A stretch of DNA of 64,000 nt, taken from the NCBI RefSeq assembly GCF_014196715.1, contig NZ_JACIEF010000001.1, positions 1,284,872-1,348,871 of the forward strand, in the 5' to 3' direction. Source of the DNA: Pedobacter zeae. Lineage in GTDB: Bacteria > Bacteroidota > Bacteroidia > Sphingobacteriales > Sphingobacteriaceae. Made by a program: the position numbers and the translations under genes. A model generated the notes under the pieces. The model was given only the letters and a program-made list of their open reading frames with translations. It was not told the origin of the DNA and made no database searches. Below, piece by piece: positions 24,755-33,118 of the stretch (positions are counted from its first letter, which is position 1; the number at the start of each line of letters is the position of its first letter).

Positions 24755-25927
24755 TTATATCTCGTAACTATAAACGGATCTTATCGCATCTCTTAGGTTA
24801 TATTTTGATGCCATTACTTCTCCATAAGCACCTGCACTGCGGATCGCGAAAATATCGCCTCTGAATGATTCAGGTTGTTCTACTTCTTTGCCAAAACAAT
24901 CGGTACTTTCACAGATTGGCCCCACTATATCATACTTAATCAAGTTTGGGGTTTGGAGTTTGGAGTTTGGAGTTTTTGAAAGATTCTCGATTTTATGGTA
25001 AGCCTGATATAAGGCTGGGCGCATCAATTCGGTCATACCTGCATCTAAAACGACAAAATTCTTCTTCTTTCCGTTTTTAATGTACAGTACCCGCGTAATT
25101 AATGAAGCCGATTGACCTACCAATGCTCTTCCCAGCTCGAAATGTACTTCCTGGCCAGGTTTAACCGTCAAAAACTCGTTAAAAATCTTAAAATAAGATT
25201 TAAAGTCAGGAATTTGGTGATCAGGATGGTAATAATCGATACCTAAGCCGCCGCCAACGTTTAATACTTTAAGGCTAAATCCTTTATCTTCAAACCATGC
25301 AGCGAATTCGTTTACCCGTACACAAAGGTTTTTATATACATCGAGGTTGGTAATCTGCGAACCGATATGAAAGTGGATACCTATAAATTTCAGGTTCGGC
25401 GAAGCGTTTAAAGTTTCAGCACACTCTGGCAGGTCCCAGGAGTTAATCCCGAATTTATTTTCGTCCAGGCCGGTGGTAATGTTGTGGTGGGTATGGGCAT
25501 CAACGTTAGGATTGATGCGGATGGCAACCTGGGCAATTTTACCTTTTTTACCGGCAAGTTCGTTAAGTACTGCCAGTTCCTGGATAGATTCTACATTAAA
25601 GCAGAAAATGTCAAGATCAAGCGCTTCATTTATTTCTTTATCTGATTTGCCTACCCCGGCAAATACGATTTTTTTATTGTCGAAACCAACCTCAACGGCC
25701 CTTCTCACCTCTCCTGCACTCACACAATCGGCACCGAAACCGATTTCTTTGATCTGGTTTAACAGTACAGCATTGAAATTTGCCTTTAATGCATAGTGGA
25801 TATGGAATTTATACGGAGCTGCTGCAGTGGCACAGGTGTGCAAGGTTTCCTGTAACAGATCGGTATCATAGTAGTAAAAAGGTGTTTCAATATTGTTAAA
25901 CTTTGATATATCTTTATCGGCGAACAT
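24755..25927 (-). CDS. lysA: diaminopimelate decarboxylase
   Basis: LysA makes L-lysine from meso-diaminopimelate with PLP in the cytoplasm. The PLP lysine sits in FHIHYALKANFNAVLL (about residue 49). Further marks are GFGADCVSAGEVRRA, the phosphate-binding NVGGGLGIDY, the ELGRALVG block, and CESTDCFGKEV, which brings the cross-subunit Cys and Glu. A short low-complexity insert near residues 320-330 (KTPNSKLQTPNLIKY) is coded by a 28-base heptamer repeat and keeps the frame; it lies on a loop before the ICESTD active-site segment. Aspartate kinase lies on the same strand 319 bases upstream, so two enzymes of the lysine route are close together. Confidence 0.95.
   Translation of the reverse strand: MFADKDISKFNNIETPFYYYDTDLLQETLHTCATAAAPYKFHIHYALKANFNAVLLNQIKEIGFGADCVSAGEVRRAVEVGFDNKKIVFAGVGKSDKEINEALDLDIFCFNVESIQELAVLNELAGKKGKIAQVAIRINPNVDAHTHHNITTGLDENKFGINSWDLPECAETLNASPNLKFIGIHFHIGSQITNLDVYKNLCVRVNEFAAWFEDKGFSLKVLNVGGGLGIDYYHPDHQIPDFKSYFKIFNEFLTVKPGQEVHFELGRALVGQSASLITRVLYIKNGKKKNFVVLDAGMTELMRPALYQAYHKIENLSKTPNSKLQTPNLIKYDIVGPICESTDCFGKEVEQPESFRGDIFAIRSAGAYGEVMASKYNLRDAIRSVYSYEI
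24944..24971. repeat. heptamer tandem repeat GTTTGGA x4 inside lysA
   Basis: Four consecutive 7-base units (GTTTGGG, then three GTTTGGA) lie inside the lysA coding region and encode a TPNSKLQTPN-like stretch on the minus strand. With a 7-base unit, only certain copy numbers keep the reading frame. Confidence 0.85.
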
Positions 25928-26096
25928 GTTCAGATTCCTTATTATAATTTTAATTTTATTCTTTGGGCTAATTTATTTAGGTAACTACCTGGATTTAAAG
26001 CATGGAAGAATTACCCGGAAGCAATACAATGGAAAAATCAGGTTTTTTATTGTTTTACTCTTTATTGTATTGTTTCTTTTATTTATCAAAAAATGA
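25926..26096 (+). CDS. small membrane protein (56 aa), unknown
   Basis: This short frame starts at ATG 25926, divergent from and overlapping the lysA start by two bases (shared CATG). It encodes 56 residues with two hydrophobic segments (FRFLIIILILFFGLIYLG and IRFFIVLLFIVLFLLFI) separated by a basic loop (KHGRITRKQYNGK). It ends in TGA that overlaps the next ATG as ATGA, a translational-coupling signature that supports both small genes. The family is not recognised. Confidence 0.6.
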   Translation: MFRFLIIILILFFGLIYLGNYLDLKHGRITRKQYNGKIRFFIVLLFIVLFLLFIKK

Positions 26097-26257
26097 AGAT
26101 AGCGGCTGCCCTATTTATTATCCTTATTCTTTCTGCAGGGTTATTCAATTCCTACAAAAAGCATAAAAATGGACTGTTACCAGCAAGCTTTTTGGCTTTT
26201 CATTTCCTGATCGGCCTGCTGGTTGTTATGGGAGCCTTTTTCCTCTTATTCGAATAA
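26093..26257 (+). CDS. small membrane protein (54 aa), unknown
   Basis: This 54-residue frame is coupled to the preceding small gene by an ATGA overlap. It has an N-terminal hydrophobic helix (IAAALFIILILSAGLF), a basic loop (NSYKKHKNG) and a second helix (FLAFHFLIGLLVVMGAFFLLF). Its stop lies in the palindrome TTATTCGAATAA, which also holds the stop of the convergent aspartate kinase; both proteins end in LFE. No family is recognised. Confidence 0.55.
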   Translation: MKIAAALFIILILSAGLFNSYKKHKNGLLPASFLAFHFLIGLLVVMGAFFLLFE

Positions 26258-27559
26258 GCGGTTATGGAGGCTTCTTAATGCCTCGGTTTTATACTCGCTC
26301 AAAATCAGAAGCGATACATTATAGTTGCTTCCCCCGTAAGAAATCATACGGATCGGAATGTGTTTTAAGCCTTCCAAAACCCTGCTGGCAAAACCGTGTT
26401 TCTCCGAACCGAAATCGCCCACCACGCATACAATGCTATGGTCGGTATCGACTTCAACTGTTCCGAAGCTTTCCAGTTCTTCGATAATCTGTGGCAAATG
26501 AGCCGTTTCATCAATCGTTAATGATACGGCAACCTCCGAAGTGGTAATCATATCAATCGGGGTTTTATAGCGTTCAAAAACCTCAAAAACACGTCGTAAA
26601 AAGCCATAAGCCAGTAACATCCTGCTTGATTGGATACGGATTGCCGTAATGCCGTCTTTAGCAGCGATTGATTTAATCTTACCTTTCTCGCTGTCGTGGG
26701 TAATTAAAGTACCTGCCGCTGAAGGTTCCATGGTGTTTAATAAACGAACCGGGATTTTATATTTCTGTGCCGGGAAAACCGATTGTGGATGCAAAATCTT
26801 TGCTCCAAAATAAGCCAGCTCGGCGGCTTCGTCGAACGATAACTGGGCAATAGGTTTAGTCCCTTTCACAATCCGCGGATCGTTGTTGTGCATGCCATCA
26901 ATATCTGTCCAGATCTGAACTTCCTCGGCCAGAATTGCCGCACCCAATAATGATGCGGTATAATCGCTGCCCCCACGGCGTAGGTTATCTACTTCGCCAA
27001 AACTGTTACGACAGATGTACCCCTGTGTAATGAACAGTTTATTGCCTTTATGCTGCTCAAGCAAAGGTGTTAAGTGTTTGGTGGTAAAAGGAATATCGGG
27101 TTCATTGTCTTCATCTGTTTTCATAAAATCTAGTGCTGGCAACAATACCGATGAAACACCGATTGATTTTAAATAAATATGGTATAACGTGGTAGACAAT
27201 AGCTCGCCCTGTGCCAACACTACTTTTTCTTCAACTGAGGTGAAAATATCGTTCGCCAATCCGGCCAGGAAACCGAAATGATAATCGATCACTTCATTTC
27301 CCTGCTCCTGGAACCCGGCAGCAGGCAATAACTCCACAACAAAAGTTTTATATTTTTGATACAGATTTTCGACACACTCGCTTCCCTTCTTCTTATCTCC
27401 AGCTAAAAAATAATTTGCAATTTCTACTAAACTATTTGTAGTACCAGACACGGCTGATAAAACTACAATCTGCTCTTCATTTGGATTAATAATATCCAAC
27501 AACTTCGTCATGCGCTCGGGACTACCTACAGAAGTACCCCCAAATTTTAATATTTTCAT
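26246..27559 (-). CDS. aspartate kinase
   Basis: This is a monofunctional aspartokinase of 437 residues that phosphorylates L-aspartate, the first step to lysine, threonine and methionine. The N-terminal kinase domain begins MKILKFGGTSVGSPERM and contains LRRGGSDYTASLLGAA for substrate and ATP binding. Two C-terminal ACT domains (IAAKDGITAIRIQSSRML and IVCVVGDFGSEKHGFASRVL) bind feedback inhibitors. There is no fused homoserine dehydrogenase. lysA lies downstream on the same strand after the two small opposite-strand membrane genes. The stop codon overlaps a convergent small gene by 12 bases. Confidence 0.94.
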   Translation of the reverse strand: MKILKFGGTSVGSPERMTKLLDIINPNEEQIVVLSAVSGTTNSLVEIANYFLAGDKKKGSECVENLYQKYKTFVVELLPAAGFQEQGNEVIDYHFGFLAGLANDIFTSVEEKVVLAQGELLSTTLYHIYLKSIGVSSVLLPALDFMKTDEDNEPDIPFTTKHLTPLLEQHKGNKLFITQGYICRNSFGEVDNLRRGGSDYTASLLGAAILAEEVQIWTDIDGMHNNDPRIVKGTKPIAQLSFDEAAELAYFGAKILHPQSVFPAQKYKIPVRLLNTMEPSAAGTLITHDSEKGKIKSIAAKDGITAIRIQSSRMLLAYGFLRRVFEVFERYKTPIDMITTSEVAVSLTIDETAHLPQIIEELESFGTVEVDTDHSIVCVVGDFGSEKHGFASRVLEGLKHIPIRMISYGGSNYNVSLLILSEYKTEALRSLHNRLFE

Positions 27560-27743
27560 TTTTAATACTGGAATATGTAATTTTCTTTATTATTGTATCG
27601 GGGCGTGAAAATAAGCAAAAGCAACTTAAAAGCAACACCCTCAACAAAATAAAATTTGGATGCATAGAAATAAATGGCTTTAAACCAAACATCATCCGTT
27701 AAAATTTGTTCAACACCAGAAATTAAATTAAATAAACAGCTCA

Positions 27744-29480
27744 ATGCAGGCAATTGACCAATCAACACAAGCCACAATCAATCAGTGGTTAACTGGAAAT
27801 TATGATGAAAATACCAAGGCAGAGATACAGGCCCTTGTAGATAAAAATGCAACTACCGAATTAACTGATGCATTTTATAAAAGTTTAGAATTTGGAACAG
27901 GTGGTTTACGCGGCATTATGGGCGCGGGTTCTAACCGAATCAATAAATATACCGTTGGTACGGCTACACAAGGGCTTGCCAATTATTTGAACAACAAATA
28001 TCCCGGTGAAAAAATCAGCGTAGCCATTGCGCATGATAGCCGTAATAATTCTGATTATTTTGCTAAAATTACGGCAGATGTTTTTTCGGCAAACGGCATC
28101 CAGGTTTATTTCTTTTCTGCTTTAAGGCCAACACCAGAACTGTCATTCGCGGTGCGTTATTTTGGTTGTAAAAGCGGGGTGATGTTAACGGCATCACATA
28201 ACCCTAAAGAATACAACGGCTATAAGGCTTATGGTGCCGATGGCGGCCAGTTTACTTCTCCTGATGATAAACTGGTGATCGATGAGGTAAACAAAATTAA
28301 AAGTATCGACGAGGTAAAATTTGACCGTGTAGATGCCAATATCCAAGTCATTGACGAGGATGTAGATAAAGCTTACCTTGATGGCATTACTGCACTTTCT
28401 ATTTCTCCTGAGGCTATTAAAAGACAGCACGATTTAAAAATTGTATACTCTCCTATTCATGGAACGGGTATCACCCTGGTACCGAAGGCGCTTAAGCAAT
28501 TCGGTTTTACCAATGTAACCATTGTGGAAGAACAGAGCGAGCCGGATGGAAATTTCCCTACCGTGGTATACCCTAACCCGGAAGAAAAAGAAGCTTTAAC
28601 ATTAGCAATGGGCAAGGCAAAAGAAATTGATGCCGACCTGGTATTGGCAACTGATCCGGATGCTGACCGTGTAGGTATTGCAGTAAAGGATAATAATGGC
28701 GAATGGGTATTGCTTAATGGTAACCAAACCGGTAGTTTATTGATCAATTATTTGTTATCAGCCTGGCAAGACAGCGGTAAATTGGATGGTAACCAGTTTA
28801 TTGTAAAAACCATTGTAACTTCCAACCTGATCGAAGAGATTGCCAAAAAGAAAAATGTAACCTATTATAATACTTTAACCGGATTTAAATACATTGGCCA
28901 GTTAATGACAGAGCTGGAAGGTAAAAAATATTTTATCGGTGGCGGAGAAGAGAGTTACGGTTACCTGATCGGCGATTTGGTACGCGATAAGGATGCCGTG
29001 GTTTCTGCTGCGTTCATTTCAGAAATGACAGCCTATTACAAAGATAAAGGTGCAAGTTTATATAATGCATTGCTGGATATGTATGTAGAATATGGCCTTT
29101 ATAAGGAAGACCTGGTTTCGCTCACCAAAAAAGGTAAATCAGGTGCCGAAGAAATTAAAGCCATGATGGTTAAATTCAGGGAAAATCCGCCCGCGAGTTT
29201 AGGCGGATCGAAAGTTTCAGTATTGAAAGATTACGAACTAAGCCAGGAAACTGATTTAGCAACGAGGAAAGTAACCAAATTGGATTATCCAACTTCTGAC
29301 GTTTTACAGTTTATTACCGAAGATGGCAGCATTGTTTCTGCACGTCCGAGCGGTACGGAACCAAAAATTAAATTCTATTGCAGTGTTAACGCACCTTTAG
29401 CTGACAGAAAAGATTTTGATACTGTTAATGCTCAGCTTGGAGAAAAGATTAAAGCAATAATGGCTGATTTGCAGGCATAG
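27744..29480 (+). CDS. phosphoglucomutase/phosphomannomutase family protein
   Basis: This 578-residue alpha-D-phosphohexomutase interconverts sugar 1- and 6-phosphates via a phosphoserine. It opens with a short helical region, then FGTGGLRGIMGAGSNRIN. The catalytic Ser lies in GVMLTASHNPKEYNGYKAYG, the Mg-binding loop is ATDPDADRVG, the sugar-binding loop is GGGEESYGYL, and the phosphate-binding loop is SARPSGTEPKIKFY. The length and FGTGGLRG opening fit the PGM2-like branch active on glucose-1-phosphate or ribose phosphate. It is monocistronic with a strong terminator. Confidence 0.95.
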   Translation: MQAIDQSTQATINQWLTGNYDENTKAEIQALVDKNATTELTDAFYKSLEFGTGGLRGIMGAGSNRINKYTVGTATQGLANYLNNKYPGEKISVAIAHDSRNNSDYFAKITADVFSANGIQVYFFSALRPTPELSFAVRYFGCKSGVMLTASHNPKEYNGYKAYGADGGQFTSPDDKLVIDEVNKIKSIDEVKFDRVDANIQVIDEDVDKAYLDGITALSISPEAIKRQHDLKIVYSPIHGTGITLVPKALKQFGFTNVTIVEEQSEPDGNFPTVVYPNPEEKEALTLAMGKAKEIDADLVLATDPDADRVGIAVKDNNGEWVLLNGNQTGSLLINYLLSAWQDSGKLDGNQFIVKTIVTSNLIEEIAKKKNVTYYNTLTGFKYIGQLMTELEGKKYFIGGGEESYGYLIGDLVRDKDAVVSAAFISEMTAYYKDKGASLYNALLDMYVEYGLYKEDLVSLTKKGKSGAEEIKAMMVKFRENPPASLGGSKVSVLKDYELSQETDLATRKVTKLDYPTSDVLQFITEDGSIVSARPSGTEPKIKFYCSVNAPLADRKDFDTVNAQLGEKIKAIMADLQA

Positions 29481-29521
29481 TTTTACTATAGTGTGTGCAA
29501 ACACATTGTAAATCAAAGAAT

Positions 29522-29556
29522 AAGCACAGATAAATAATTTTTATCTGTGCTTTTTT
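29522..29556 (+). terminator. terminator of the phosphohexomutase gene
   Basis: A perfect 13-bp stem (AAGCACAGATAAA with TTTATCTGTGCTT, loop of 5) runs into six T, 41 bases after the stop. Confidence 0.92.
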
Positions 29557-29619
29557 GTATCATTTCATTATTCCTTTAGGATAGCTGTCAGATGAGGGAC
29601 AACCATAAGGAACCGTTAC

Positions 29620-29648
29620 AAAAAAGGCCCTAGTATATACTAAGGCCT
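29620..29648 (-). terminator. terminator of fabF
   Basis: On the minus strand an AGGCC/GGCCT-capped stem around TAGTATATACTA (one mismatch) is followed by six T. It lies 26 bases past the fabF stop. Confidence 0.85.
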
Positions 29649-29673
29649 GTCAATCAAATTAATGTATAAGCTA

Positions 29674-30924
29674 CTAAGCTTTATACTTTTTAAAAATAGT
29701 ACTTGCCGTATGCCCACCGAAACCAAAAGTGTTATTCAGCACATAATTAATTTCTTTTTTAATCGGTTCAGCCAATACTATGTTTAGTCCTTCCGGAATA
29801 TTTTCGTCAAGATTTTTAGTGTTAATGGTAGGCGGAATTACATTATCCCTGATGGATAAAACACTGATTAAACTCTCAACGGCACCGGCAGCCCCTAATA
29901 AATGACCTGTCATGGATTTAGTTGCACCAATTACCACAGGTAGCCCATTAAAAACAGTATTAATCCCCTGTAATTCACTTAAATCGCCTAATCCGGTTGA
30001 AGTAGCATGAGCATTAATATAATCGATTTTATCTGCAGTAATGCCAGCATCGTTCAACGCTTTTGTCATTCCCAGAGCAGCACCTATCCCATCAGGTGGC
30101 GTTCCGGTAAGGTGATAGGCATCTGCAGCCATTCCACCACCAACAATTTCAGCATAAATATGCGCACCACGTTGTAAAGCATGTTCCAGCTCTTCTAAAA
30201 CCAGGGCCCCAGCACCTTCGCTCATCACAAATCCATCCCTGTCTTTATCAAACGGTTTAGATGCGCCTTTCGGATCTTCATTATTTTTAGATAAAGCCTG
30301 GGCTGCATTAAATCCACCGACTGATGATTTGGTCAGAGCCGCTTCCGAACCACCTGCGATCATGACGTTTGCCTTACCTAAACGAATGGTATCAAATGCA
30401 TTAATAATTGCAGTATTTGATGAAGCACATGCCGAAACCGTACAATAATTTGGTCCGCGTAGTTTATGGCGGATAGAAATAGCACCGGCGGCAATATCAA
30501 CAATCATTTTCGGAATGAAATAAGGGTTAAACCGCGGCGTTCCGTCTCCGGCATGAAATTCTTCCAGTTGCGATTCAAAAGTACCGATACCGCCGTTCCC
30601 TGTTGCCCAGATTACCCCAACTTCGGCTAGCTGATCGTTGCTCATATTGCCGAAATCCAATCCTGCATCTTTTATCGCCTGATCGCTCGAGCCAATCGCA
30701 TATTGGGTAAAAAGGTCGTACTTTTTAATTTCTTTTTTCTCCAGGTATTCTTCAGGATTAAAATCCTTTACTTCGCCTGCAAATTGCGTTTTAAATTTAG
30801 CCGGGTCAAATTTTGTAATCGGGCCAATACCGCTTTTACCAGCTAAAATCTGTTGCCAAAACTGCTCAACAGTATTGCCAAGCGGGGTTATAGCGCCCAA
30901 ACCTGTTACTACTACTCTTTTCAT
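29674..30924 (-). CDS. fabF: beta-ketoacyl-ACP synthase II
   Basis: FabF extends acyl-ACP by condensation with malonyl-ACP in fatty-acid synthesis. The 416-residue protein has the start MKRVVVTGLGAITPLG, the nucleophile Cys in CTVSACASSNTAI, the two catalytic His in NAHATSTGLGD and KSMTGHLLGAAGA, and the C-terminal NNTFGFGGHTAS. The ATG at 30924 matches the family start; a longer frame to 30981 adds non-conserved residues. There is no acpP next to it, so it may be a second, stand-alone copy (inference). The gene has its own terminator. Confidence 0.95.
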   Translation of the reverse strand: MKRVVVTGLGAITPLGNTVEQFWQQILAGKSGIGPITKFDPAKFKTQFAGEVKDFNPEEYLEKKEIKKYDLFTQYAIGSSDQAIKDAGLDFGNMSNDQLAEVGVIWATGNGGIGTFESQLEEFHAGDGTPRFNPYFIPKMIVDIAAGAISIRHKLRGPNYCTVSACASSNTAIINAFDTIRLGKANVMIAGGSEAALTKSSVGGFNAAQALSKNNEDPKGASKPFDKDRDGFVMSEGAGALVLEELEHALQRGAHIYAEIVGGGMAADAYHLTGTPPDGIGAALGMTKALNDAGITADKIDYINAHATSTGLGDLSELQGINTVFNGLPVVIGATKSMTGHLLGAAGAVESLISVLSIRDNVIPPTINTKNLDENIPEGLNIVLAEPIKKEINYVLNNTFGFGGHTASTIFKKYKA

Positions 30925-31075
30925 TTTATTTTTTTTAGTCACGAAGCTCAAATAACCACACAATGTAATAAGTTTGATCATTTGAGCTTTTTACACTTAT
31001 TGCCGCGAAAGTAAACATTCCTGCGGTGAAAAATGTCATAATAAAAGCAAAGGAAATCCTTGCCTGATTTTAAGG

Positions 31076-31846
31076 TTAATGCTGAATAGCATCAATCGCA
31101 GCTTTTCTGCTCGCATTCATTACATTTAAAGCATCAATGGGCGACTGCCTGAACAATTCGTAAATCTTTGCCGTATCGCCTACCCTGATTTCATATTCGT
31201 CATTGGCCAATGCAGCCAATAAATCATCTGCTACAACAGATGGTTTGATACCATTGTGTCCACCGATTTCTTTTGAAAATTCAGTATCTACCAACGGAGG
31301 CATCAATTCGAAAACCTTTACAGGAGTTTCTTCTAAACTTAATCTTAATGAAGTACTATACGAATGAAGTGCGGCTTTACTGGCTGCATAAGTAGGCAAA
31401 CTTATTCCCGGAACATAAGCCACAATTGATGAGACATTAACAATTGCAGATGATTCCTGTGCTAACAAAACAGGCAATAACTTTTGGTTAATCCTGATGA
31501 TTGATAAATAATTGGTTAACATTTCATCTTGCGCATTAGTAAAAGCATCCTGGTTTGGATCGGCCAGATTGTAAAGAATTGCCCTACCCGCATTATTGAT
31601 CACGATATTCAATTGAGGAAATTCAGCTTTGATTCGGTTTACCAACTGCTCTACATCATCAGCTTTGCTCACATCAGAAAGAATAGTCGTTACATTTTGT
31701 AATGATGCAGCTGCCGCATCCAGCCTGTTTTGGTTTCTGCCGGTAATAATGACATGATTATCCAGAGCGGTTAACTGTTTTGCAATTTCTAAACCGATAC
31801 CAGCTGTTCCGCCGATCAATAAAACGGTATTTTTTGAAGTTTTCAT
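31076..31846 (-). CDS. short-chain dehydrogenase/reductase
   Basis: This 256-residue classical SDR oxidoreductase has the NAD(P)-binding motif GGTAGIGLEIAKQL, NNAGRAILYNL, the catalytic Ser in IVNVSSIVAYVPG and the catalytic Tyr/Lys in YAASKAALHSYS. The late segment PPLVDTEFSKEIGGHNG resembles the DltE-like group. It is the last gene of a minus-strand unit TetR - thioesterase - SDR, 13 bases after the thioesterase stop. It is thus probably under the TetR operator seen twice in the unit. The substrate is unknown. Confidence 0.92.
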   Translation of the reverse strand: MKTSKNTVLLIGGTAGIGLEIAKQLTALDNHVIITGRNQNRLDAAAASLQNVTTILSDVSKADDVEQLVNRIKAEFPQLNIVINNAGRAILYNLADPNQDAFTNAQDEMLTNYLSIIRINQKLLPVLLAQESSAIVNVSSIVAYVPGISLPTYAASKAALHSYSTSLRLSLEETPVKVFELMPPLVDTEFSKEIGGHNGIKPSVVADDLLAALANDEYEIRVGDTAKIYELFRQSPIDALNVMNASRKAAIDAIQH

Positions 31847-31859
31847 TTTTTATATTTTT

Positions 31860-32345
31860 TTAAAATTTTAAGATTAAACAGGTGCTCACCGCGTGAGCGT
31901 AAACTGCATTATTTTCATCAAGCAATTGGGCTTCTATCAATGCGGTCCGGCCACCCAGGTTGATCACCTTACCCAGGGTTTTTAGTTTGCCGGTTTTTAT
32001 GGTAATGGCTTTCAGGAAATTTACCTTCAGCTCTAAAGTGGTATAGCCTTTACCGGCAGGTAAAAGCGAATGGACCGAACAGCCCATAGCCGAATCTAAA
32101 ATAGCAGTGATTACCCCACCATGCACGGTGCCGATCGGGTTGTAGTGAAATTCCTGAGGTGTAAATTCAAAAACTACGTTTCCCGCTTCAATCTGGCTAA
32201 CACTAAAGTCTAATGTATACAGAAGCGGTGGCAAAGGAAGTTTATGATCGCTCATGGCCTGTAAATAAGCAATTCCATCCATCTTCATGGCTTCTTTTGC
32301 GCCCTCCATGGGGTCGTTCCAGGTGATTGTTCTGCTTCTTTTCAT
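31860..32345 (-). CDS. PaaI-type hotdog thioesterase
   Basis: This 161-residue hotdog thioesterase of the PaaI group has the motif YNPIGTVHGGVITAILDSAMG, with the H-G-G loop and the downstream acidic residue on the central helix, and the core strands GYTTLELKVNFLKAITI. It probably hydrolyses aryl- or acyl-CoA. The start at 32345 (MKRSRTITWND) is preferred because a longer frame would run through the operator ATACCAATCGGTAT and into the TetR gene. It lies between TetR and SDR genes and is likely derepressed together with the SDR. Confidence 0.88.
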   Translation of the reverse strand: MKRSRTITWNDPMEGAKEAMKMDGIAYLQAMSDHKLPLPPLLYTLDFSVSQIEAGNVVFEFTPQEFHYNPIGTVHGGVITAILDSAMGCSVHSLLPAGKGYTTLELKVNFLKAITIKTGKLKTLGKVINLGGRTALIEAQLLDENNAVYAHAVSTCLILKF

Positions 32346-32351
32346 ATTAAA

Positions 32352-32365
32352 ATACCAATCGGTAT
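32352..32365. promoter_or_regulatory. TetR operator copy 2 (ATACC-AATC-GGTAT)
   Basis: This 14-base palindrome lies 7 bases upstream of the thioesterase start and after the TetR stop. It is identical over its 14 bases to the palindrome in the TetR promoter at 32998-33015. Confidence 0.75.
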
Positions 32366-32383
32366 ATTTTTGGTTAAAATTTT

Positions 32384-32977
32384 TTAGCTCAGGCTGTTCA
32401 CGTATTTTTTTAACGAATCCATAATTAAATCCCAATGTGAAGGCTTTGCTGTTAACCTGGAGATCATAATTCCGCCTTCTATTATGGCAATAACCGTGAG
32501 CGCAACCTGCTCCGGATTGTGATCTGCACTGATTTCTTTGTTAGCAATACCCGTTTCAATCAGTTTAATAATCTTATTTTTCCAGCCCATCACTGCCTTT
32601 ACTGCTCTCGCTCTTAGTGCCGGATGGGTATCATCGGCGTCAATGGCGGTATTTAAAATCGGGCAGCCACCTTCCGTTACTGTGCCGCTAAGAAAATTTT
32701 GATAAATCATGATGTAAACCAATAATTTCTCTTTGATGCTGGCCTGTTTATCCATTTCAGCGTCTATCCTGGATGAGACTGTTTTTAGGTTATAATCGAA
32801 AGCAGCCAGGGCTACTTCATCCTTATTGGCAAAATTTCCATAGATACTGCCTTTGGTTAAACCAGTAGCCGCAGTTATATCATTTAAAGAAGTACCTGCA
32901 TAACCTTTCATATTAAAAATGGGTGCTGTTTTCTCTACAATGAAATTTCTGGTTTTTTCTGCCTTGGTCATGATCAT
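32384..32977 (-). CDS. TetR/AcrR-family regulator
   Basis: This 197-residue repressor has an N-terminal HTH (GYAGTSLNDITAATGLTKGSIYGNFANKDEVALAAF) and an all-helical ligand domain with the TetR_C-like segment GGCPILNTAIDADDTHPALR. ATG codons at 32977 and 32971 are both possible. The promoter region carries a palindrome between the -33 and -7 boxes, and the same palindrome occurs before the next gene, so it probably represses itself and the thioesterase/SDR genes. The inducer may be an acyl or quinone-like compound (speculative). Confidence 0.94.
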   Translation of the reverse strand: MIMTKAEKTRNFIVEKTAPIFNMKGYAGTSLNDITAATGLTKGSIYGNFANKDEVALAAFDYNLKTVSSRIDAEMDKQASIKEKLLVYIMIYQNFLSGTVTEGGCPILNTAIDADDTHPALRARAVKAVMGWKNKIIKLIETGIANKEISADHNPEQVALTVIAIIEGGIMISRLTAKPSHWDLIMDSLKKYVNSLS

Positions 32978-32992
32978 TTAAAATTGACGAAG

Positions 32993-33024
32993 CAAATATA
33001 TACCAATCGGTATATTAAATGCAA
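32993..33024 (-). promoter_or_regulatory. TetR promoter with embedded operator copy 1
   Basis: On the minus strand a TTG (-33) is followed after 21 bases by a perfect TATATTTG (-7) box at 33000-32993. The palindrome ATATACC-AATC-GGTATAT (32998-33015, 7-base arms) fills the spacer and touches the -7 box, so bound repressor would block RNA polymerase directly. Confidence 0.78.
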
Positions 33025-33084
33025 CTATTTTTATCATCGCAATCTCCTTTTCATGGTAACCCTTGCTTTCATTATTGGTATAAA

Positions 33085-33114
33085 TTTGTATTCCGTTTGA
33101 ATTTTGTAACTTTG
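33085..33114 (+). promoter_or_regulatory. promoter of the AraC-family gene
   Basis: TTTG (33085-33088), an 18-base spacer and TAACTTTG (33107-33114) match the Bacteroidota consensus. The ATG follows the -7 box after only 4 bases, which predicts a leaderless transcript. Confidence 0.7.
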
Positions 33115-33118
33115 ATGC

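Noticed and set aside
26278..26487. Plus-strand frame of 69 codons inside aspartate kinase
   Set aside because: It lies fully opposite a conserved ACT-domain coding region.
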